Of a stretch of DNA of 64,000 bases, positions 39,190 to 50,627 are shown one piece after another. The notes below the pieces were generated by a model. The model was not told the DNA's origin and did not search any database. It saw only the letters and a list, made by a program, of their open reading frames with translations. How positions within the stretch are numbered: the stretch's first letter is position 1; each line of letters starts with the position of its first letter. The stretch covers positions 79,090 to 143,089 of the forward strand of contig WBMZ01003273.1 in the NCBI GenBank assembly GCA_013400975.1. Direction: 5' to 3'. This DNA comes from Atrichornis clamosus (lineage: Eukaryota > Chordata > Aves > Passeriformes > Menuridae). A program made the translations under genes and the position numbers.

Positions 39190-40051
39190 CCACAACTTTG
39201 GGTTTTTAAACCATGGAAGACCTTCAAGAGGCAAGGTATGCTGTGGCCTGATGGGATCCACCTGTCCTGGTGGGGAGACATGTCTTTGGGCATAAGCTGG
39301 TGGGACTGATAAAGAGAGCTTTGAACTGAAATTGATGGGAGAAAGGAGATAACTACAGGATTACAGAAGGAAAGCCAAAGGTTGGCATGGCATCACCTGA
39401 GGGTGGCAATGCTGGTGGGAACACTTACTCCATGGGAATGCCTTGGAAATCTTATTTTCAGGGCTTGGGAGTCCACAAGTACTGGTCAATCTTTAATAAC
39501 CAGCTTTTGGAAGCTTTTGGAAGCACATGAGCAGGCAATTCCACTGTGTCAAGCAAGTGGGGCAGGAGACCACCTTGGCCAAACAGGGAATTATTTGTGG
39601 GGCTCCAGAGGAAAAAGAAATTATGTGATCCCTGGAAGTGAGGTCAGGCTTTGCAGGAAGAGTATAGGGCTGTGGTTTGTGTAAGGGAGAAGACAAAAGG
39701 GAGAAGACACAAAAGACCAAAGCTCAATTAGAGTTGAAAATGGCCAGTGTTGTTTCAGATAGCAAGAAAAGCTTTTTCAAGTACATTGGTAACAAAAGGA
39801 GATCTAAAGTAAACACTGAACTAATGCTTGTTAAAGACTGTCATCTGATTAGTAGAGATGAAGCAAAAGCAGAGACATTCAATGCTTTTTTTGCCTCAGT
39901 CTTTAATAATACTGATAGATCTTGGGCTGCCTGAGTTGGAGGAGCACGAGTTCCATGAGCGTGGGATCAATGACTTTCCATTTGTGGACACTGAAATTGT
40001 AGGGAAACCAGATGTATCCACTGAATTCCGTGGGATCTTATAAGATTCATT
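39190..40051 (+). repeat. CR1 LINE, 5' half of a copy split by a retroviral insertion
   Basis: At about 39680-40000 the frame reads CR1 ORF2 text upstream of the reverse transcriptase core (KAQLELKMASVVSDSKKSFF, then FNAFFASVFNN and INDFPFVDTEIV). At about 39250-39340 the 'gatgggatccacctgtcctg' text resembles the more 5' CR1 region. The copy stops at the retroviral LTR remnant and resumes after 45714. Confidence 0.85.
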
Positions 40052-40137
40052 CACTGTCCTGGGGAAGTGGAGGGGAAGGAGATCAAGCAGTTTAACCTTT
40101 TCCCCACTGAGTTCTTTTTTTCTTTAAAACCATTACA
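40052..40137 (+). repeat. Truncated 5' LTR remnant of the ERVL-like element
   Basis: This matches 45625-45714 over its whole length, from CACTGTCCTGG to a shared TTTAAAACCATTACA end. The first 215 or so bases expected from the 3' LTR are missing on this side. Confidence 0.8.
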
Positions 40138-40901
40138 TTTTTTGGCACCTATCCATGAGGCATGAGAGAGAAGTTAGAGTCACAATTTAACCAAGGCGTT
40201 TGTGTGTTGGAACACAGAACCCCCTGGCCATCATGTCACTGGGTCTATTCATGTGGGTGTGGCATCTAGCCATGTATGTATTCCCTTATGTGCTCCTTGT
40301 GACAGTATTTGTCAAAACAGGGAGAGGGATTAAGGTTGCTCTGGTAGTGTACAGTGCAACATTTATTTAAGAAATGGTAACATCAAATGCAGTAAGGATC
40401 ATTTCAGCTGTGTATTCATTATTTGCCTGTCCTGGTCCGGGCTGCTGCTTCTGGGGGTTTATTAGTAATTGCACCCAGCCTGTGCAGGGGACAGGAGAGG
40501 ATGATTTTCACAGTCTTTCACCTCCTTCTCCCTCTTCATGTCTGACAGAACAGTTTTTGGGAATGTTAAATTCTCTGTGGATGTTAAGAATAACATAATT
40601 TTGTTGCTAGTTCTTCTATGTCTCTTCTGTACAGTCTACATTGTGTTTAAAGATAAGACAAATATTTCTAGGGAAGTTGTCCAGAGACCTGCACCAGGGG
40701 TGGATAGCCATGAGTGACATGGAACATGGGACTATTTGGGAAAGAGTGAAGTAACGTGGAGTAATAGGCAAGTATTTGCAGGATTTCTCTGCCCCAATGG
40801 TTTTGAAGTTCACCCATGAACAACTACAGAACCCTGTTAAAGTGATTAAATGTGTGAGGGAGAAATAGTGGCAGTTCCAGAGAGGGGCAGCTCACTGCAA
40901 C

Positions 40902-42153
40902 ATGCTGGGCCCTGGCCACTGCCTACTGACACTGCTCATTATGGTACAGCATCCTCCAGGGAAGGGAAAGGAAAACAAACCAACAGGCACCATGGGCACA
41001 CAACCTGCAGCTGAACCAGAAGGACAGCCCCAGCCAGTAGCAGTCGCCCCTGTTCAGAAGAGGAAATCCAAGAACAAATCAGTACGCATAGTGAGTGACA
41101 AAGGGGAGGCAGGACCCTCACAACCAGCAGAAGAGACAGAGCCAGAGATAATTCCCCCAATCTTTATCCCTGGATGAGCTGCATGAGCTGTGAGAAGAGT
41201 TCACCTGCTGGACAGATGAGTCCATATGGACCTGGCTGCTCCGACTCTGGGATGCCATGATCGAAGATACAAACCTAGGTGGTAGTGAAGTCAGGCAACT
41301 AGGATCCCTGTCCTGGAATGTGGTTATTGACCAGGGGATTTGAAAAAAGCAAGCAAATCTCAGCCTCTGGAGGCAGCTCCTGTCAATCGTGAGGGAAAGA
41401 TACCTTAGCTGGGAACACCTCTATGGACAGCAAGGGCAGTGGAGCACCATGAAGCAAGGTATCCAGTGCCTTAGGGAAAGAGCTGTGGTGGATATAATTT
41501 TTGCAGATGACGAGCAATTCCCTAAAAGTCCAGACTGCATCCAGTGTACATCACGGATGTGGCTGAAATTCATATGGCTTGGACAAAACATATATTCCCA
41601 CCACATAGCATTGCTGCAATGAAAGGAAGGAGAAGGCAGTGGGTGTTTTGGCTAGCAAACTCTGAAGATAAGAAAACACTCTTGCCCCATTAAAGGCCCA
41701 CATCTCAGCTGTGGAAACAGAACTGGCTGAGCATATCTGAATTTGGCAGATAAAACTGAAGAGGGCCATCAGAAACTCAGCGAGGAGCTTAGGAAGGGAA
41801 CGTTCTGTGTCTCACCAGTACAGACCAGGGTCTCTGCTATTAGAAGTAGGGGCCCCGTGGCTAGGGAGAGAGGGTACACCCCACAAGGCAATCTGTGGTT
41901 TTACCTGCATGACCATGGAGAAGACATAAAGATATGGGATGGAAAACCCACCTCTGCCTTGACAGCATGGGTATGTGAGTTAAAAGGAGAAATTACTGCT
42001 ACAGGAAACTTGTCAAGGATAAATGCCACTCTGCTCTATGGTGGACAAGCCATTAGGCAGAATAGAAGGGATGATGCTATGAAGGATCCTCTGGAAGGGA
42101 CCTCCATGTCATACTTACAGGGAGGGAGCAACGAGTACCATGACCAGAACTAG
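40902..42153 (+). pseudogene. gag-like region of the ERVL-like element, broken
   Basis: An initial open stretch (40902-41177) starts with ATG and is rich in Pro, Gln, Lys and Glu. It is followed by stop-interrupted pieces at 41389-41622 and 41743-42153. The middle piece has Trp-rich capsid-like text and the last has SALTAWVCEL-type residues followed by a Tyr/Asn-rich end. Assignment as gag rests on position before the protease and on general character. Stops and frame changes separate the pieces. Confidence 0.65.
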
Positions 42154-42207
42154 AGGGGCCCTGCCTCTGGCCAGGCAGAGGCAAGGTACAATCAAATCTA
42201 TTGGACT

Positions 42208-42400
42208 GTGTGGGTCTGGTGGCCTGTCACATCAGGCCCACAGGAAGATAAGGCTCTAGTTGACACCAGTGCACAATGTGCTCTGATACCATGGAGATAT
42301 GTGGGGACAGAATCTATCTCCATTTCTGGGGGGACAGGGGGATCCCAACAGCTGACTGTATTGGAAGCTGAAATGAGCCTGACCAGGGAGGACCAGGGAC
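42208..42400 (+). pseudogene. Retroviral aspartic protease-like segment
   Basis: The frame reads ALVDTSAQCALIP, the position of the retroviral protease active site, where the usual tripeptide is Asp-Thr/Ser-Gly. Here the Gly position is Ser (DTSA). The segment runs into later frame changes. Confidence 0.65.
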
Positions 42401-42674
42401 CCCATGTATCCTTGTCACAGATTAACTCAGGAGTATTTCAAAGACCCAAAAGGACATCAGTGGACTTTTTGGATAGCTGCTGTGGAGACAGAGGAAACAA
42501 GACAGTTGAATACTTTGCCTGGTCTCTTAGAGGACCCTACTGCTGTGGCACTGCTGAGGGGGGAAGATCAACAGGTGCTGATCACCACCATAATGGTACA
42601 GTGCATTGTCAGCAATACCGCACCGACCAAGACTCTGGGATTCCCATCCATAAGATGAACTGGAGAGTTAGGGG

Positions 42675-43530
42675 GTGGTCAGCAAGACCCAGTCACTGTT
42701 CAGTAGCCCCATATGGCCTGTACAGAAGTCCAATAGAGAGTGGAGACTAACAGTGGACTATCGTGGCCTGAATGAAGTCACACCATCACTGGGTGCTGCT
42801 GTGTCAATTACGTTGGAACTTCAGTATGAACTGGAGTTCAAGGCAGAAAACTGGTGCCACTGTTGACATTCCTGATGCATTTTTCTCCATTCCTCTGGCA
42901 GCAGAGTGCAGGCCACAGTTTGCTTTCACCTAGAGGGGCGTGCAGTACACCTGGAATCGACTGCCCCAGGGGTGCAAGCACAGCCCCATCATTTGCTACG
43001 GACTGATACAGACTGCGTTGGAAAACGGTGAGGCTCCAGAACACCTACCGTATATTGATGACTGCATCATATGGGGGAACACAGCAGAGGAAGTTTTTGA
43101 GAAAGGAGAAAAGATAATCCACATCCCCCTGAAGCTGGTTTTGGCTTAAACAAAATAAGGTCAAGGGACCTGCCCAGGAAATTCAGTTCCTAGGACTAAA
43201 ATGGCAAGATGGATGTTGTCAGGTTCCAGTGGATGTGATTAACAAAATAGCAGCTATGTCCCCAGTGACCAGCAAGAAGGAAATACAGGCTCTCCTAGGT
43301 GTCATGAGTTTTTGACGGATATTCCAGAGTACAGCCAGATTGTAAACCCTCTCTACCTTGTGATGCTGAAAAAAAATTACTTCAAGTGTGGCCTTGAACA
43401 ACAACAACAAGCTTTTGAACAGATTAAACAAGAGATTGCTCATGCAGTAGCCCTTGGGCCAGTCAGGACAGGACAGGATGCAAAAATTGTGCTCTACACT
43501 GCAGTCAGAGAGAATAGCCCTTCCTGAACC
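42675..43530 (+). pseudogene. Reverse transcriptase region, frameshifted
   Basis: Fragments in different frames carry standard RT landmarks: VDYRGLNEVTP (42760 on), LPQG (about 42960) and the catalytic YIDD box (about 43051) followed by CIIWGN. The 43312-43527 piece matches the thumb/connection type of sequence. Frame changes lie between about 42866 and 42940 and near 43149. The gene cannot be translated as one protein. Confidence 0.85.
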
Positions 43531-44400
43531 CTCTGGCAGAAGGGACCTGGCAAGACTGGAGGACAACCCCTGGAGTCTTGGAGTCAGGGATACAGAGGAC
43601 CAGTGGCCAGCTACACTACAACTGCAAAAGAGATCCTGGCAGCTTATGAGGGGCTTTGAGCCACTTCAGAAGTGATTGTCACCAGAGCACAGCTTCTGGC
43701 ACCCCGACTGCCAGTGCTGATCTGGATGTTCAAAGGGAAAGTCCCTTCCACAGATCATGCCAGTGATGCTATGTGGAGTAAGTGGATGACTCTGATCACA
43801 CAGCGAGCTGAAACAGGAAACCCCAATTGCCCAGGGATCTTGGAGATCATCACGAATTGGCCCAAAGGTGAAAATTTCAGAATACCATCAGAAGAGGAAG
43901 AGAAGAAGGTGACACGTGCTGAGGAGGCCCCACTATATAACCAGCTACCAGAAAATGAAAAGTGACATGTTATCTTCACTGATGGCTCCTGCTGTATCGT
44001 AGGGACAAATCAGAAACTGAAAGCTGCTCTAGGGGGTCCCACGCAATGAGTCACAGAAGCTACTGAGGGACAAGGTGGGTCAGGTCAGGTTGCAGAGCTG
44101 AAAGCTGTCCAGCTGTCTTTACATATCACTGAAAGAGAGAGTTGGCCAGCACTCTATCTCTACACTGACTCTTGGATGGTAGAAATGGTCTGTGGGAGTG
44201 GCTGGACTGATGGAAGAAGGAGAATTGGTAGTGCAGAGGGAAACCATCTGGGCTGCCAAAGTGTGGCAAGACATCACTGCCTGGGTAGAGAAGTTGACTG
44301 TGACAGAATATCATGTAGATGCACACACACCCAAGAGTCAGGCTAATGAAGAGCATTGCAACAAAGGAGAGGTAGATCAAGCGGCCAAGATTCAAGTATC
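43531..44400 (+). pseudogene. Connection and RNase H region, broken
   Basis: At about 43974 the frame reads IFTDGSC, the first catalytic Asp box of retroviral RNase H. A later YTDSW box follows near 44161, and the segment ends near an HVDAH block at about 44314. Several stop codons interrupt it. Confidence 0.7.
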
Positions 44401-44409
44401 TCAGGTAGA

Positions 44410-45262
44410 CCTGGACTGTGAGTTATTTCTGTCTCAATGGGCCCATGGAGCCTCCGGTCATTAGGGAAGAGATGCAACATATAGATGGGCTTGTGATTGA
44501 GGGTGGCTTTAATCATGCACACTGTCTTCAGGTTATCCATAATTGTGAGACATGCTGCAATAAAGCAGGCCAAGCGGGTAAAGCCCCTGTGGCATGGGAG
44601 ATGATGGTCAAAATACCAGTATGGAGAGACCTGGCAGATTGATTACATCACACTCCTGCAAACCCACCGAGGCAAGCACTACATCCTTACAATGGTGGAA
44701 ATAACCACAGGATGGCTGGAAACATACCCTGTGCCTCACGCCACTGCCTACAACACCATCTGGGCCTTGAAAAACAAATCCTGTGGCAACATGGCACCCT
44801 AGAGCGAATTGAGTCAGACAACGGGACTCATTTCAAAAACAGCCTCATAAACACCTGGGCTAGAGACGGGATTGCGTAGGTGCACCACATTCCCTATCAT
44901 GCACCAGCTGCCAGGAAAGTTGAACGGTACAATGGACTGTTAAAAACCACGTTGAAAGCAATGGGTGGTGGGACCTTCAAACACTGGGATCTGCATTTAG
45001 CAAAGGCCACCTGGTTTGCTAACACTAGAGACTGAGTGCTAGAGCTAACACTAGACACTACCAATCAAGCTGGCCCTGCTCCATCAGAATCCTTATGTAC
45101 TTTAGACAGAGATTAAGTCCTCATGGTGCATAGGATTGGTGTGTTAGGAAAGACAGTTTGGATTAGTCCTGCCTCAGGCAAAGACAAATCCATCTGTGGG
45201 ATTGTTTTTGCTCAAGGATCAGTGTGCACTTGGTGGGTAATGGAGAGAGATGGGTAAATATG
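44410..45262 (+). pseudogene. Integrase region, broken
   Basis: A zinc-binding-like His/Cys stretch (HAHCLQVIHNCETCC, about 44515-44560) precedes WQIDYI (first catalytic Asp, about 44635). SDNGTHFKN (second Asp, about 44815) follows and then the HHIPYHAP block with a Glu-containing VERYNG about 60 residues on (44886-44935). An in-frame TAG lies at about 44877-44879, with further frame changes. The C-terminal part ends before the LTR. Confidence 0.8.
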
Positions 45263-45409
45263 ATGGGTACCTCAGGGGGATTTGATTTTTTGTGAGAATC
45301 ATCTGTAATGTTGGATTGCTTATATAATACTGATTGTTGAATGACACTGCCACTGTATACTGTAAATACAAGTCATGGACTAAATGAACTCAACCGACAT
45401 CTTGGGGGA

Positions 45410-45714
45410 TGGTCAGTGACTACCAAAATAATACCTGTTGTGTATAGTTATATGTATATATATATAAATATATATGTATAGTTAATAAGGTATTAATTTG
45501 GGTATGAGTAGATGGTATAGAATAAGAATAGAATATGGTTGTGTTTATTATTCTCTTTAGTAAATTGTGACTCTAATGTCTTTTAACCTCTCGTAGTTTT
45601 GTTATTCTCTTTATTTTTCTCCTCCACTGTCCTGGAGGAGGGGAGTGGGGGTGGGACTCAAGCAGTCTTAAACTTTTCCCCTCTGAGGTTTTTTTTTTCT
45701 TTAAAACCATTACA
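45410..45714 (+). repeat. 3' LTR of the ERVL-like element
   Basis: It starts TGGTCAG directly after a purine-rich CTTGGGGGA that can serve as polypurine tract, and ends CATTACA. It contains a TA-rich tract (about 45450-45480) that could act as a promoter core. Its last 90 bases match the 5' LTR remnant. Confidence 0.7.
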
Positions 45715-46855
45715 TTCTGCTAAAAATCTTGAGAGTCTGGAACCTAGCTGATATTATTTCCATCTACAAAAAGGGCCTGAGGAAAGACCCAGGGAACTAC
45801 AAACCTGTTAGTGTAACATCAGTTCTTAGAAAAATTATGGAGAAGATTATACTGAATAATATTGAAAGGCATTTAAAGAATACAAAAGTCATCAGGCAGA
45901 TTGCCTAACTAGTGGATTAAGGGAAGGCAGTAGATGTACTTTTTCTGGATTACATTGAGGTTTTTGATACTGTCCCTCACAGCATCCTTCTAAACAAGTT
46001 GTCCAGCAGTGGGAGGAATGGGTTCATGGTGCACTGGGTGAAGAACAGGCTGAAGGGCAGAGCTCAAAGGGTTGTACTGAATGCTGCCATATCTGGCTGC
46101 AGGCAACCACCAGTGCTGTTTCTCAGGGTTCAATTCTAGTTCTGGATCTGTTCAATATATTTATCAATGATCTGGGTGCAGGAGTGGAACGCATCACTAG
46201 CCGGGCACAAGTATTAATTGAGACAGGAGTGGCTAGAGATCAGCCCTGCAGAAAGTGCTGGCTGCCAGCAGGCTCAGAGTGAGTCAGCAGTGTGCCCGGG
46301 CAGCCAAGAGGGCAAACCTCATCCTGGGATTTATGCATCAAACACAACATCACCAGCTGGCCAAAAGAGGTGGTTATCCCACTGTGTTCAGTGACACTGT
46401 GGCCACGTCTGGAACTCTGTGTGTAGTCCTGGGCCCCACAATTTAAGAAGGATGTGAAGGTCCTTGAATGTATCCAGGGGAAAACAACAAAGCTGGTGAA
46501 AGTGCTGGAGGTAATGGCTTATGAAGAGTGGCTGAGGACTTGGGGCTAGTCTAGTTTAGAGAAAAGGAGGCTGGGGGAGGAGGAGAAGCATAGAGGGAGG
46601 TGCTGAGCTCTGGTATCTGGTATCCAGTGACAGGATATGTGGGAATGGTTCAAAGCTGTGCCAGGCCAGGTTCTGACTGCACAGGCTTCATAGAGAGGTG
46701 GTCAAGGTTACCAGGCTGTCACTGCCTAAGAGGCATTTGGGCAATCCCTAATAATGCTTTAACTTGGTCAGCCCTGAACTGGTCAGGCAGTTGGACTAGG
46801 TGACCACTGTAAGTCCCTTTCAACTGAAATAGTCCAGTCTAGTCTACTCTGTATC
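45715..46855 (+). repeat. CR1 LINE, 3' half of the copy split by the retrovirus
   Basis: The frame resumes in CR1 reverse transcriptase (LADIISIYKKGLRKDPGNYK, then KIMEKIILNNIERHLKN and VFDTVPHSILLNKL). It goes on to the C-terminal part (VSQQCARAAKRANLILGFMH) and a 3' UTR ending near 46855 with 'gttggactaggtgaccactg'. Frames are broken and an internal stretch near 46200-46250 appears to be missing. Confidence 0.9.
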
Positions 46856-49800
46856 CTAGTGCTGCAGTGACAAATCAGTTCTGTGAAGACTTTTTGCCTT
46901 CAGCCCTGGAAAGAGCAAGCATAATTTTAGATGAGAGTGCATCTCCTGGAACTACTTAACTTGTGAAATTTTTCATTTTTTATATGAAAACAAAAAGATT
47001 TTCTAGTCTTTTGATAAAAAGAAAAAATTAGAAGGCAAACAAAATCAAATAACACATACTATTTATAATTTCATTATTCTTAGGGAAATAGCTTGCTATT
47101 TGATTAATGCTATACCTTCAAAATCTTACTCTTAACCTCTTTTATTTTCAGCCTTAGTTAGGAAATAATTGTTTCCAGTAGTATTTTATTACTTTTAGGA
47201 ATATTATTAGTGGGCCTGATGTTTATAGCATTGACATTGAGTGTCAGATTTTACTGTTGGCACAATTTGAGGAATAAAGGAATTAAAGGAATAAATAAAG
47301 TGTATTAAGTGCTTTATTACAAATATCTCTGCTAGTGGATACATCATGTGGAGAAGCAGTCTTGGGCACAACAGCACAGGTCAGGACTAGGCAATATAAG
47401 ATGCTTTAAATTCTGCACCTTCAAAACATAGGTGTGCCTCATCGTGCTTCATAACCATTACAACATAAAAGTATTGTGATTTTCTACTTTTGCTGTTTGG
47501 AAGTGGGAGTTGCAGGGCCCAGGAACAGCCCTCACTTCAGAGCCTGCAGCCAGGAGGGTTGGTTTAGAGTTCCCCAGGAAAACAGGAATCAAAAATGAGT
47601 AGAAGACTGCAGACCTCATTTGGGAAAGGAACAGAGCTTAATGCCTGGCTGGTCAACAGGTAGGCTTTTCTAACACCATTGATTTTTCAGTTTCCTAGCA
47701 ATGGTGAAGAGAAATGTGTAAGAATGAAGAATAGTGAAAACCACAAAGTATTCCAGCTTACATGTCCAGGTTAAGCATTGGAACCCATTTTGGCACTCAG
47801 GTTCCTCAGTTTTTATCCCTGCTTCTGAATATTTTTGTTTGATTATTATTGTTACAGATGCTCTTGGTAGACTAACACTAAAAAGAAGAGGGGGGGAAAA
47901 GCCAGTCTTCCTAATAGTGCAAATGCAGTTACAAAATACACTGGTGTTTTTAGGTTACTGATAGCGCCTGGTTATCAGGAGCATAAAAGATAATTAACAT
48001 GAAATCATCATATGTAACCACAGCATGTAGTTCATACACTGCTATGGCTTTTAGTTTGCAGAAATTATAACCGGTCTGCTAACCAAATGCAATCAAATCA
48101 GGTGATGGTCTCCCACATCAGCAATTTCAGACCCCTGCAAAGCTCTGCAGCACAGGTGTGAGTGCTGTACTTCCGGATATAATTCTTACAAAAGGCTGGC
48201 TTTTCTATTTATGCAGGCTTTTTCACCAGTGGGGCTTTGGGCTTCCGTGTATGAAAACTGCTACAACTTGTGCACTGTCATGGGCATGTGCTTTTTCAAT
48301 CACTGGGATTAATGCAGTGTGCCTTTCCTGTATTTCTGCCAAATGCTGTGTGTCACATCTAACACATGATGTTTCTGTCTCCCTTTTGGGATGCTGCATG
48401 CCTCAGTACTGCCTTTTTTGTTGCTGTTGTGGTGTGAGCTCCTCTCCGTAAGCGTAGAATAGACTTAAAAGCAGGTGTCTGTGCAGCTTCTTGATGTGCA
48501 GCACCAAGAAGTGGATCCACCCTCAGGCTGCCTTTTCCTGGCACTACTGGTCTTTCTGACTGTTCAAGTATTTGTATCTAAACTAAGCTGGATGGTGATG
48601 AAATAAGCCTGTATGAGTTTAAAGTGGGAAAGATCTCAGTGACTGTTCATGTATTGTGAAATAATTTAAGAGCTTTGATTAAATTTGCTTCTTTATTGTG
48701 CTTGAAATTTCTGTGTCATCTTTGGAATAGTTTGACAAGAGATTTTTCTTTTGCTGTCTTTGCTGTCAAACATTGCTGTTAAAACATTGGCTTCAGGAAT
48801 GTTTGAGTATTTGTGTATTTTTGTGGAAGAAGTGACTGTGTATATAGAACTAATTGTACTGAAGCTAAAAATCCACCAGAGGAATTATGTCTTCTGCAGC
48901 ACTGACTCCAAAATTCTTCAGCTACTTAAGTAATTTTTGAGACATCTTTTTTTTTGGCTTGCTCTTCTCACTGTGTCTTTGAATTCTTAACAAATATTCA
49001 CAAACTTTCCTGTTCAAACATATGTGAAAATCAGGCAACCACCACAGCAACATTTGGGTCAGATTTCTTCTGTCCTGCTTGTGTTATATAGTTTTGAAAT
49101 AGTTCTGAATTGCTGCCTATTCTGATCTGGTTGCATTGCTCAAATTTTTGTGTAGGTAAAAAAGACTGCATGTAGGCATACAGGCATATTTTTTGGTGAA
49201 TCAGCCCTTGTATATACTGAGCTATATTCAAGGCAAGAAATAATACTGTTAATGATTTGCAGCATTTTGGAAATGGAATTTTGCTGCTTGCTATCCCCTA
49301 ATTACTATTTTTTTCAATCTTTTAAACAAGAACATGAGATTTTATTTTAACGGTTGCAGAAAACATTTTCTAAAAATTCTGTATCACTATATTTCTAATT
49401 AATTTATCTTCATCAGGTATTTCTGTTGCAGATGATGTTTCCAGGTTGTTTTGACAGAACACAGCCACTGCAGTACACAGTCAGTGGTACTTCGTCACTA
49501 CATTCACAAATCTAAACAGCAAGAATAAAAGACAAGAGAACTGGTGAAGAAGAATAAAAACGATTGGGAATTGATTTTTTCTTCAGATAGTAAAAACAGT
49601 ATCTGATGCTAGAGACGATGCACTTGGCATCGTCAATGCTATTTTTCCTTCTCAGCAAGAAGGAAGAAGTAGTTATAAATCTTGCTTCAGCTGTTACTTC
49701 TATCAGTCACAAAGTAAAAATACTAAAGCTGCTGTAATAAAGCTTAGTGTGGCTCTGGTTACTCCACCATCTCAAAAGAATACAACAAAATTAGAATCCC

Positions 49801-50625
49801 AGAGATGGGAAGTGATGGTGGTTGTGCGTACTACCATATGAGGGATACCTAATGAAGCCAGGTCTTTTCATTCAAGAAAAAGAAATGTTTGAGGGCAGAG
49901 ACAATATGCCAGAAGAGCTCAGAAATGCTCAATAGCAAACTCTGAGAGATGTACTATTCACTCTCTTTACTGTACTACCCTGTGTCCATCAAATGAATTC
50001 GTACAAGTCAGATGAAAAACAAAAAGGGACATCATTCTTCATGCATTAGATGTGGAGCTGTGCAGCTCATTGCATGAGGATGTTGTGGATGCCAGCTGTT
50101 CAAGAAGAGACCGGGAAAATACACCGAAGAGTAATTCACAGATGTTTTAGAGAGAGAGAGAAACTACAGCCTGCTGTTCTCTAGATATCTATTTTACCAC
50201 TGTGGTAGACAGAATAGTGAACTAGGTGCTCCTTATGTTTTCTTGGTCTTTAGATGGACTTTATACTTTTGTGTATATTCTAAAAGCCTGTTTTTAAATG
50301 GTCATCCTGAAATCTCTTATCAATTTATTTTGCTGTTTGTGCTGTTTGTTGTGATCAACAACAGTTGACTGAGAAAATATTAACTAGGGGTATTGCCCAA
50401 TACTATTCTACCATCATGTATAAAAGCAGAACTGGTTTACTCTGTTGCAGGAAGATTATCTCACATCTAACAGATTGTTGTTGTAGCACAAGCAGTTCTG
50501 ATGACAAAAAATATTGCAACCTGTTCTTTCAACTTAAACTTAATTCACTCTAATTTTCCTATGCCTGAAGGGTCTTATTCTACAATGAGGTGTTGTTTTC
50601 TTGGTTTGTATTGGTTTTTTTTAAG
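46856..50625. other. Gene-free DNA upstream of OLAH
   Basis: No exon, RNA gene or familiar repeat was recognised. An AATAAA-rich tract lies near 47270-47310. A non-coding first exon and promoter of OLAH may lie here but cannot be placed; there is no CpG island. Confidence 0.5.
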
Positions 50626-50627
50626 GA

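Larger units (their letters stand above)
40052..45714 (+). mobile_element. ERVL-like endogenous retrovirus inserted in a CR1 element, defective
   Basis: The order gag-like, protease, reverse transcriptase, RNase H, integrase reads on the plus strand between two copies of an LTR end. No envelope reading frame follows integrase; the LTR starts within about 150 bases. A missing env and this internal order fit class III (ERVL-like) elements. Every coding section is broken by stops or frameshifts, so it is an old, inactive copy. The 3' LTR is about 305 bp, while only about 86 bp of the 5' LTR remains. A TGGCACC just after the 5' LTR remnant (40143-40149) could be the primer-binding site, separated by five bases. 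No flanking target duplication can be recognised, because the 5' end is lost. Confidence 0.9.

Noticed and set aside
45264..45409. A possible env gene after integrase in the ERV
   Set aside because: Only about 150 bases separate the integrase end from the LTR, with no open frame; ERVL-like elements generally lack env.
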